NCBI GenBank assembly: GCA_963808455.1
Contig: CAWEHT010000365.1
Span: 1-19,891 of the forward strand
Direction of reading: 5' to 3'
Source of the DNA: CAWEHT01 sp963808455
GTDB lineage: Bacteria; Chloroflexota; Anaerolineae; CG2-30-64-16
Length of the DNA: 19,891 nucleotides
Position 1 is the stretch's first letter. Every line of letters starts with the position of its first letter. A program made the translations under genes and the position numbers. This document shows positions 1 to 6,087 of this stretch, in pieces. The notes beneath the pieces are model-generated. The model did no database searches. It saw nothing but the letters and a program-made list of their open reading frames with translations, and had not been told where the DNA came from.

Positions 1-2
1 GG

Positions 3-182
3 GCTTTCACGCCTGATACGGAGGCCATCGCCGCTGCCTTGCGGATCGTCGAGGCCGCTCGCATAAACCAGGCAGACGGACTGGGGGCTTTTGCGCTGGA
101 CGGCAAGATGGTGGACGCGCCAGTGGTGAAGGCTGCGGAACATGTGTTGGCACGCGCCCGCGTGGCCGGCAAGTTGCCATGA
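3..182 (+). CDS. HpcH/HpaI aldolase / citrate lyase beta-subunit-like (CitE), C-terminal fragment
   Basis: The window opens inside this gene, so only the last 59 residues are present. They match the C-terminal end of the CitE/malyl-CoA lyase/HpcH family: an FTPD-type motif, an AxxIVEAA helix, then the diagnostic ALDGKMVDAPVV segment and a final helix of the kind that caps the TIM barrel. Members cleave or form C-C bonds in 3-hydroxyacyl-CoA or 2-keto-3-deoxy acid substrates; which one cannot be told from this fragment because the metal- and substrate-binding residues lie upstream. It ends in TGA and converges on the minus-strand dehydrogenase/aldolase pair, about 90 bases away. The reading frame is clean. 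An HpcH aldolase in the narrow sense is less likely than a CitE-like lyase, given the GKMVDAPVV signature. Confidence 0.75.
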   Translation, partial: AFTPDTEAIAAALRIVEAARINQADGLGAFALDGKMVDAPVVKAAEHVLARARVAGKLP

Positions 183-270
183 GCGGCGCAGGCGCACTTC
201 AGGCCAGGGCAAGGGCGGTCGTCACAGGCTTACGCCTTTCGATCCCTGATTTCAGAACCAGGCCGGCCCA

Positions 271-1348
271 TCAGATCACCCGATCGCTGCCCCCATCGAT
301 GGATACCTGCGCGCCGGTGCTCTTTGCAAAGAGGGGACCGCACATCTCGGCAGCCAGCTCGCCGACATCCTGGCTCCTGATCTCGGTCCTCAAGATATTG
401 TTCGACCTGTATTGTTCCACGGTCATGCCGTAGTGGGCCGCACGGGCCCGTAGGACATCCTCGGTCCAGATCCCGGTATCGAAGACGGCGTGAGCATGAA
501 AGATGTTAACCCGGATGCCGTCCTTCCCCCACTCAAGGGCAGCCACGCGAGCAAGTTGGGTCAGCGCGGCCTTGGAGCAGGAATAGGCTGCTGCCCCAGG
601 GCCAGGGGCAGCCACGTTGCGCGAGCCGTTTACCGCCACGCGGCCGTCAGCGCGCGGCTTGCTTGAGCAGAGGATAGCAAGCTCGCATGACGATCAGCGT
701 GCCGTCAAGATTGATGCGCATCACCCGCTGCCATTGCTCCAATGGCATCTCGGCGATGTTGCAGCCGGCCGGAAATACGCCTGCGTTGAGCACGAGCATG
801 TCGATGCCGCCGAACATCCCCGCGGCCGACTCGATGGCTCCCGCTACCGCTTCCTCGGAGGTCACGTCACAGACGATTCCCAGGTAAAACGGCGGATCGA
901 AGACTTGCCGGACGGCCGGGTTGATGTCGAGGCCCACGACTGCGGCACCGCGCCGCAGAAACGACTCGGCGCACGCCCTGCCGATGCCCGAAGCAGCGCC
1001 CGTCACCAGCGCCACCTCGCCCACAAAGACACCCTCCGGCCGGGGGTCTTGCCTGGCGACAGCTAACGCGTGGCTGAGCCCATTGGCTACGCTGCTTTCC
1101 TCACCCGCGGCCTGGTAGGCCTCGGCGAGGCGGAGGGCCTCAGCCGGCATGCGCCCGAAGGCGCATACCCCCACGTCAGGCGAAAATACCACCCCGGCCC
1201 CGGTCCCAGGCCCCAGGCCGGCCACCTCAGGCACGAGAGCGAGGCGGACCGTGCCGGCCAGGTGGCGAAGGATTACCGGCTGGCCGGCAACCGCCGTCAC
1301 CCTGCGGCGTAAGGTGGCCAGCGTCTGGCTCGCAGGTTCGGCGGTCAT
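271..1348 (-). CDS. Short-chain dehydrogenase of the RhaD/ADH (bifunctional aldolase/SDR) type, frameshifted
   Basis: NAD(P)-dependent oxidoreductase of the SDR superfamily. From residue 115 or so it carries the dinucleotide motif TGAASGIG, an NAG motif (LVLNAGVFPAG) and, after a frameshift near 650-660, the catalytic YSCSK with the surrounding PGPGAAAY and the C-terminal FAKSTGAQVSIDGG. This pattern is that of the SDR half of bifunctional rhamnulose-1-phosphate aldolase/alcohol dehydrogenase proteins (about 680 residues). Only about 110 residues precede the SDR domain here. They resemble the tail of the aldolase half (PDVGVCAFGRMPAEALRLAE), so the aldolase active site is absent. The start is the ATG overlapping the upstream aldolase stop (ATGA), which implies translational coupling. 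One base indel is needed to join the two frames (KQA..ADGRVAVNGS); the flanking protein is well conserved, so this is probably a sequence error. Likely oxidises a sugar aldehyde or polyol-derived hydroxyl; substrate unknown. Confidence 0.75.
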
Positions 1349-2156
1349 GCCACGACCTTGCCGGCATGGACCATCTCGTCGGCCATCTCGTTCGCCTGGC
1401 CTGGCGTAGCGCCTTCGTGGATGATCGCTTGCAGGGCGCGCGCTACTGCCGCCGGATGCTCGCTTTGCCATACGTTGCGGCCGAGATTGATGCCGATGGC
1501 GCCAGATTGCATGCCGTCGTACACGAACTGCAGCACCTCGAGAGTAGTCTCACATTTCGGGCCGCCCGCGATCACCACCGGGACGGGACAGCCATGGACC
1601 ACACGGTCGAAATGCTCACACCAGTAGGTCTTGACCACGGTTGCGCCGAGCTCGGCGCAGATCGCGCGTTGCGAGGCCCAGGTAGCGAGCGTCCCGCTTC
1701 TCCAACTCACGGCCCACTGCGGTCACGGCCATCACAGGGATACCGTAGCCCTCGCATTGGTTGACCAACGTGGCGAGGTTATTGAGCGTTTGCTTCTCAT
1801 GGCTGGTGCCTACGAAGACCGAAGAGGCCGACCGCCGCAGCGTTTAGCCTGATGATCTCCTCTATGGACGTGGTGATGACCTCGTCGGCCAGGTCCTGGC
1901 CGGCGACGCTGCTGCCTCCAGAAACGCGCAAGATGATCGGTTTGCTCCGCTTCGGGTCGACGGCCGCGCGCAGCACCCCTCGGGTACAAAAGAGCGCGTC
2001 GTAGTACGGGTAGAGCGGCGCGATCGTTTCCGCCGGCCGCTCCAGGCAGTGCGTCGGACCTTGGAAGTAGCCGTGGTCGATCGGCAGGAAGAAACATTTG
2101 CCGTCAGGGCCCAGTAGCGATGCAAGGCGATTCTGCTTCCCCCAATCCATGATCAT
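1345..2156 (-). CDS. LsrF/DhnA-type class I aldolase or thiolase, frameshifted
   Basis: Member of the DeoC/FbaB (DhnA) class I aldolase family, closest in pattern to LsrF (3-hydroxy-5-phosphonooxypentane-2,4-dione thiolase). The N-terminal piece has the family motifs FLPIDHGYFQGPT and CTRGVLRAAVDP followed by LRVSGGSS. The middle reads SVFVGTSHEKQTLNNLATL and GIPVMAVTAVGRE in a second frame. The C-terminal piece has the Schiff-base lysine in ATVVKTYW, then CPVPVVIAGG and GINLGRNVWQSEHP. Two single-base indels (about 1805-1830 and 1668-1690) are needed to assemble it. Assembled length is about 270 residues, slightly shorter than E. coli LsrF because the N-terminal extension is missing. An A-GGGGGG run lies just before the ATG at 2156; a second ATG six bases on is an alternative start. 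It is first in an operon with the SDR gene. The pairing suggests catabolism of a deoxy- or keto-sugar phosphate; this is not proof of autoinducer-2 processing, since no other lsr genes are seen. Confidence 0.75.
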
Positions 2157-2172
2157 TCCCCCCTTTTAGATG

Positions 2173-2202
2173 AAATGCTCGGCCTGCAACATCCTAGCAT
2201 TT
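2173..2202. promoter_or_regulatory. Operator-like inverted repeat over the aldolase -10
   Basis: Perfect 7-base arms AAATGCT (2173-2179) and AGCATTT (2196-2202) separated by 16 bases. The right arm overlaps the -10 element and the left arm lies just past the predicted start, a position suited to a repressor. The regulator is not in the window. Confidence 0.4.
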
Positions 2203-2219
2203 GAGGACCTGGGCGTCAA
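2184..2219 (-). promoter_or_regulatory. Promoter of the aldolase-SDR operon
   Basis: On the minus strand, TTGACG (2219-2214) is followed after exactly 17 bases by TAGGAT (2196-2191), preceded by TGC to give an extended -10. The predicted start is near 2184, leaving a leader of about 28 bases before the aldolase ATG. Confidence 0.55.
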
Positions 2220-2366
2220 CCAGGGCGGTTGAGCGCTGAACGGCGACCTGGCTGGCATGCGCACGGATGCCGGGGCACTGACTTGGCCAGGCGTGGGCAG
2301 GCCTGCGGCGCCAGGCCACCGCAACCCTGCCGCGCGCCCGTCAAATCCAACCGAAAGCCGCTTATG

Positions 2367-2375
2367 TGTTATACT
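2367..2375 (+). promoter_or_regulatory. Extended -10 promoter giving a probable leaderless transcript
   Basis: TGtTATACT is a near-perfect extended -10. Its last base lies six bases before the A of the ATG at 2382, so transcription should start at or next to the start codon. No ribosome binding site is visible before that ATG, in keeping with a leaderless mRNA. No convincing -35 is seen, as is usual for extended -10 promoters. Confidence 0.55.
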
Positions 2376-2381
2376 GCCCGA

Positions 2382-3488
2382 ATGTATGTCTTCTGTCCTG
2401 ACTGCGAGGCCCGAGGCGACCTTACATCCTTCCGCTGGCGCTGCGACTGCGGCGGCGCGTGGGAACCGGCAGGAGCCGCCCCGTTTGACCCGGCACACAT
2501 CGATCAGTCACATTCCTCGATTTGGCGCTACGCCCGGATGCTCGATCTTGACCTGAGCCAAGGGCCGGTCACCCTGGGCGCCGGGTGGACCCCGCTGCTG
2601 GCGGCCAACTGCCACGGCCGGCCGGTCCATCTCAAAGCCGAGTACTTCGCGCCCACGGGCTCGTTCAAGGATCGCGGCACCGAGGTGATGATCAGTATTC
2701 TTGCCTCGCAGGGCGCAACTCACATCGTCGAGGACTCGTCCGGTAACGCGGGCGCGTCGGTTGCGGCCTATGCAGCGCGTGCTGGGATGCAAGCGCACAT
2801 CTTTGTCCCGGCCCATGCCGCGCCGGCAAAGCAGAAGCAAATAGCTGTCTACGGCGCGTACGTCCGCGCCATCACCGGGCCTCGCCAGAACGCCACCATC
2901 GCCGCGCACGCGGCGGTGGCACAAGGGCTGGTGCTGGCATCGCATGCCTATCATCCGGGATTCCTGCTCGGCCAGCAGACGGAAGCGTGGGAAATCTGGG
3001 AGCAGCTCGGGCACCGCGCGCCGGACTGGATCGTGCTCCCTGCCGGCCAGGGAGTGCACCTGCTGGGCCTGTGGCTGGGTTTCCACCGGTTGCTGGCCGC
3101 CGGCCTGGTGAACAGACTGCCGCGGTTGGTCGGAGTCCAGGCGGCGCTGCTGGCCCCCGTGTGCCGAGCCTTCGATGCCGGGCTCGACCACGTCCCCGCC
3201 GTCCAAGCGACACATCCAAGCGTAGCAGAGGGTCTGGCCATCGCTCAACCGGTGCGCGGCCGGAGGATACTACAGGCGCTGCGCGAGACAGGTGGCTTCG
3301 CCGTGATGGTGGATGAAGGCAGCATCCTGTCTGCCCAGGAAGAGCTGGCTCGCCAGGGCTTTTATGTCGAGCCGACCAGCGCCACAGTATCGGCAGGATT
3401 ACCCGCGATCCTGGCCCAGGCAGCGCCCGACGATACGATCATCCTGGTCTTGACCGGGAGTGGGCTCAAGGGCTCGCCCGCGCTATAG
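2382..3488 (+). CDS. Threonine synthase-like PLP-dependent enzyme
   Basis: Fold-type II PLP enzyme (threonine synthase / tryptophan synthase beta family), 368 residues. An N-terminal zinc ribbon has C5, C8, C21 and C23 (CPDC and CDC). The PLP-binding lysine is in GSFKDRG (about K96). The phosphate-binding loop is SSGNAGASVAAYAA, and the C-terminal LTGSGLKG supplies the residue facing the pyridine nitrogen. The order and length fit COG0498 threonine synthases, which make threonine from O-phosphohomoserine, but related enzymes with this ribbon use other substrates, so the reaction is inferred. The open frame extends upstream to 2229, but the conserved protein begins at the zinc ribbon, and the promoter geometry supports the ATG at 2382 over ATG 2364. 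No frameshift. It stands alone, divergent from the aldolase operon and followed by hairpins, so it is probably monocistronic. Confidence 0.75.
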   Translation: MYVFCPDCEARGDLTSFRWRCDCGGAWEPAGAAPFDPAHIDQSHSSIWRYARMLDLDLSQGPVTLGAGWTPLLAANCHGRPVHLKAEYFAPTGSFKDRGTEVMISILASQGATHIVEDSSGNAGASVAAYAARAGMQAHIFVPAHAAPAKQKQIAVYGAYVRAITGPRQNATIAAHAAVAQGLVLASHAYHPGFLLGQQTEAWEIWEQLGHRAPDWIVLPAGQGVHLLGLWLGFHRLLAAGLVNRLPRLVGVQAALLAPVCRAFDAGLDHVPAVQATHPSVAEGLAIAQPVRGRRILQALRETGGFAVMVDEGSILSAQEELARQGFYVEPTSATVSAGLPAILAQAAPDDTIILVLTGSGLKGSPAL

Positions 3489-3497
3489 CCGTGAATC

Positions 3498-3518
3498 GCC
3501 AGCTGGTTCATCGCTGGC
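3498..3518 (+). terminator. Possible terminator hairpin after the PLP enzyme gene
   Basis: GCCAGC and GCTGGC form a 6-bp stem with a 9-base loop, followed by AGTTTGT. It starts ten bases after the stop codon. The T tract is short, so this is a weak intrinsic terminator. Confidence 0.35.
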
Positions 3519-3556
3519 AGTTTGTCCACAAATTCCCTGAAGTTTGGGCAGTCCTC

Positions 3557-3571
3557 GCGACGAGCCGTCGC
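3557..3571. other. Short GC hairpin upstream of the transporter promoter
   Basis: GCGACG-AGC-CGTCGC is a perfect 6-bp stem with a three-base loop, placed 22 bases before the TTGACA of the next promoter. It has no T tract. It could help insulate the two transcription units or be incidental. Confidence 0.3.
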
Positions 3572-3592
3572 AATCACGCGTCCCGGTCGCTC

Positions 3593-3621
3593 TTGACAAG
3601 CGAGCAGCAATATGGTACATA
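3593..3621 (+). promoter_or_regulatory. Main candidate promoter of the ABC transporter operon
   Basis: A perfect TTGACA (3593-3598) is followed after 17 bases by TACATA (3616-3621), with TGG in front. CATAAT two bases on is an alternative -10. Predicted start near 3628. It points at the binding-protein gene, about 500 bases downstream. Confidence 0.6.
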
Positions 3622-3633
3622 ATGCTGCACCAT
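3612..3633. promoter_or_regulatory. Operator-like palindrome over the -10
   Basis: Arms ATGGTACA (3612-3619) and TGCACCAT (3626-3633) match at 7 of 8 positions around a 6-base centre. The element covers the -10 and the predicted start, so a dimeric regulator bound here would block transcription. The family of regulator (GntR, LacI or other) cannot be decided. Confidence 0.45.
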
Positions 3634-3660
3634 GAAAAGTCCAGAATTTCTGATATTAAG

Positions 3661-3676
3661 CCTCTGGCGCCAGAGG
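3661..3676. repeat. Perfect 16-base palindrome CCTCTGGCGCCAGAGG
   Basis: A gapless palindrome lying about 35 bases downstream of the predicted start. As DNA it could be a second operator; as RNA it cannot form a tight hairpin without a loop. A smaller palindrome, CAGAA-T-TTCTG (3642-3652), lies just upstream. Confidence 0.4.
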
Positions 3677-3738
3677 GCGCTGGGCCGCAGGAGCCACGGC
3701 TGGGTGGCTTCTGGCACACGGCCATCCGGCCGGGCTGT

Positions 3739-3767
3739 TTGACAAGGGGTGCGTTACGGGTTATCCT
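3739..3767 (+). promoter_or_regulatory. Second candidate promoter in the leader
   Basis: TTGACA (3739-3744) is followed after 17 bases by TATCCT (3762-3767). It is consensus at -35 and 4 of 6 at -10, and would shorten the operon leader to about 350 bases. Confidence 0.35.
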
Positions 3768-3993
3768 TGCGCATTATCGGAGCCAGTTGCCCAGTCTGCA
3801 ACACCCGCCGAACACTCTCACTGATCCAAGCAAGGCGCGTGATGATATGACCACAGACACTGCAGCCCCATCGCAATCCGACAAACGCGCCTCTGCCAGC
3901 TTGGCAACCATCGCCCAGCCGTTGCCACGTTTTTCCAAGAAGATAACTCGACGGCTTTCATGGAAGCGCCTATGCGCGCACTGATCGGCGCCG

Positions 3994-4011
3994 CTGGGCC
4001 ATCTGGCCCAG
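3994..4011 (+). other. Hairpin in the operon leader
   Basis: CTGGGCC-ATCT-GGCCCAG gives a perfect 7-bp GC-rich stem with a tetraloop, about 115 bases before the binding-protein start. It is not followed by a T tract, so it is more likely a structural or pausing element than a terminator. Confidence 0.35.
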
Positions 4012-4113
4012 GCTCGACACCATTCCCCCGACCTGGGAAGAAGGGAGGTGACCTGGTTCAGCTCTCCGCAAGCTCTCAGTATGTCGTATCCTGGGCGTGA
4101 TATCAGACCCTAG

Positions 4114-4120
4114 AGGAGGT
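4114..4120 (+). promoter_or_regulatory. Strong ribosome binding site of the binding-protein gene
   Basis: AGGAGGT is a full Shine-Dalgarno match six bases before GTG 4127. It decides that start over the ATT at 4097 and the in-frame alternatives. Confidence 0.7.
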
Positions 4121-4126
4121 AGAACG

Positions 4127-5921
4127 GTGGAGATCATTAAGAAGATTCGCGGCGCGGGGTGCATCCCTATATCCCCGAGTTGCAGGAGTCCTACCGCACC
4201 GGCGACGATTTCGCGTCGCGAGTTCCTTCGCACGGCGACGCTGCTGGGCATGTCATTGAGCGCTGCCACCGTCATGGCAGCCTGCACGCCAGCCGCCACC
4301 CCAACGGCCGCACCAACTGCCGCACCCACGGCCGCTCCGGCAGCAGAAGCCGCGGCGACTACCGCTCCGGCGGCTGCGGCCGTCGTTTCACAGACCGTAC
4401 CTTCTGCTGGTGCCACTACTGCTCCGGCTGCTGCTGGCGCCATCACGCGTGGCGGCACGCTGATGGTCGCGAGCGAGGTTCAGAAGATAACGCACCCGGC
4501 CCAGTTTTCCTGGGTGTCACAATCAAACCAGCTCCGCCAGGTGGCCGAGTATCTGACCCAAACCGACAAAGACAACATCACGCATCCTTTGCTCCTTGAA
4601 AAGTGGTCCACCAGCGATGACCTGAAGACCTGGACGCTCAACCTGCGCCAGGGAGTCAAGTTCAACAACGGCGATGACTTCACTGCAGACGACGTCGTCT
4701 TTACGATGGGCCAATGGTTCGACAAGAGCGTGGGCTCGTCGATCGCGGGCCTGCTCTCGTTCATGGACACGACTGGCATCGAGAAGGTTGACGATCACAC
4801 CATCAAGCTTCATCTCAACACGCCCGACGTCGGCATCCCCGAGTATCTGTTCCACTATCCGGCCTTAGTCCTGAATCATCGCACTTTCCAGGGTGACTTC
4901 ATCAAGGCACCGCACGGAACCGGCCCCTATACACTGGAATCCTTTACGGTCGGCGAACACGTTTCGGTCAAAGCGCGCAAGGACTATTGGCAGACCGGTG
5001 CCGATGGGCAGCCTTTGCCCTATCTCGACGGCATGGAATTCATTCACATGGGCGAGGACACGTCTGCCTGGGTCGCGGCCCTCAAGGGCGGGCAGGTGGA
5101 TTATCTCGACATTGCGGATAATGTGGGACCGGACTTCTATAATGGCCTGAAGGACGATCCTAACTGTGTCGTGCAGGGTCTGCCGACGGCTGTGGTTCGC
5201 GTCCTGCGCATGCGCGTGGATTTCGATCCCTGGAAGGACAACCGGGTGCGGCAGGCATTCAAGCTGTGCCAGAACCGGCAGAAGATCCTCAACCTGGCCT
5301 ATTTCGGCGAGGGCGTCCTCGGCGGAGATTTCCACGTCTATCCCGGGCACCCGGAATATGCCCCCAAGACGCCTCCGGCCTACGATCCAGACAAAGCCAA
5401 GCAGTTGTTGGCCGCCGCTGGTTATCCCAATGGCCTGGACGTGAACCTGTCCGTCGGCTCAGGCTGGACCGATGTCGTGTCCTATGCCCAGATCCTCAAG
5501 GAAGACGCTGCGCCGGCGGGCTTCAGGGTCAACGTCACCCCGATGCCGACCAGCCAGTACTGGGACAAATGGACCGAGGTGAACCTGGGCGTCACACCAT
5601 GGACGCATCGCCCGCTGGGCATCATGGTGCTGAACCTGGCCTATAAGGCAGACGCAACCGGTAAACCCGTGCCCTGGAACGAGTCCCGCTGGGTGGATGA
5701 CGAGTTCTCTAAGCTGCTCGAACAGGCCAATGGCACGCTAGACGTGAACCAGCGCCGTGGCATCATGGCCCCAGCTCGAGCAAGATCCCGAGATGGACCG
5801 AGGATCGATCGGCATTGCCTGGTGGATGGACGTTTGGACCTGCTCTCGGAAGAACGTCCAGGCCATCCTGCCGCATCCGACTCTCTACATGCTCTTCAAC
5901 CAGGTCTGGAAGTCGGCCTGA
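4127..5921 (+). CDS. Family-5 ABC transporter substrate-binding lipoprotein (Tat-type signal), frameshifted
   Basis: Extracytoplasmic solute-binding protein of the SBP_bac_5 (DppA/OppA) family, which captures peptides or, in this phylum, often oligosaccharides. Starting at GTG behind a strong AGGAGGT, the protein has a Tat motif SRREFLR, a hydrophobic stretch and a lipobox ending VMAAC, then an Ala/Pro/Thr linker of about 50 residues to GGTLMVASE. Family motifs follow, such as LRQGVKFNNGDDFTADDVVF and HGTGPYTLESF. Three single-base indels are inferred. Two compensating ones near 4158 and 4203 restore an N-terminal HPYIPELQESYRTG segment. One in a CCCC run near 5770 moves the C-terminus to the frame ending LYMLFNQVWKSA with TGA at 5919-5921; read without it the protein runs on to 5986 as nonsense. 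About 600 residues. First gene of the transporter operon. Confidence 0.85.
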
Positions 5922-5980
5922 GCCACCCGTCCGCCCTGGCCGGCGCTTCCTGCTTGCCGGGGCGGATGCGTCTCTGCTGC

Positions 5981-6021
5981 CACTGAGGCCGACGGTCCCA
6001 CCCATCGCCGTGGCCTCAGTG
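5981..6021 (+). other. Long stem-loop between binding-protein and permease genes
   Basis: CACTGAGGCC (5981-5990) pairs perfectly with GGCCTCAGTG (6012-6021). Inside, ACGG pairs with CCGT across a single bulged G, giving a 14-bp stem and a 12-base loop. No T tract follows. It is likely to protect the upstream message from 3' exonucleases or attenuate, keeping binding protein above permease level. Confidence 0.6.
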
Positions 6022-6059
6022 AGGGCCTCACACGTGCACCGCGGCAGCGGTGAGCCCTC
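6021..6059 (+). other. Second nested stem-loop before dppB
   Basis: CACCGC-GGCA-GCGGTG (6037-6052) is a perfect 6-bp hairpin with a tetraloop. Around it GAGGGC (6021-6026) can pair with GCCCTC (6054-6059). It directly follows, and shares one base with, the first stem-loop, and ends about 15 bases before the ribosome binding site of the permease gene. Confidence 0.5.
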
Positions 6060-6087
6060 TCAACGCAATCCGTAAGGAACGCAGGAC

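Larger units (their letters stand above)
3489..4126 (+). other. Gene-poor leader region of the transporter operon
   Basis: No recognisable protein is encoded here. The stretch contains two hairpins near the end of the PLP enzyme gene, a strong sigma-70-like promoter with an overlapping palindrome, a second perfect palindrome, a second TTGACA promoter, a 7-bp hairpin and finally a strong ribosome binding site. If the first promoter drives the transporter, the mRNA leader is about 500 bases, long enough to hold a structured regulatory RNA. I do not recognise a known riboswitch class in it. An open frame of 146 codons crosses the region but has no recognisable motif. Confidence 0.5.

Noticed and set aside
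226..239. AGGC-TTAC-GCCT-TT as a terminator between the convergent genes
   Set aside because: Only a 4-bp stem and three T residues; too weak to call.
1349..1471. Upstream extension of the SDR gene into the aldolase gene
   Set aside because: The extra codons are Arg-rich shadow sequence of the aldolase; the ATGA overlap start at 1,348 is better.
3544..3984. A 146-codon open frame through the leader, with an inner ATG at 3,847 (MTTDTAAPSQSDK...)
   Set aside because: No family motif, no ribosome binding site at its start, and it runs through the promoter and palindromes; more likely non-coding leader.
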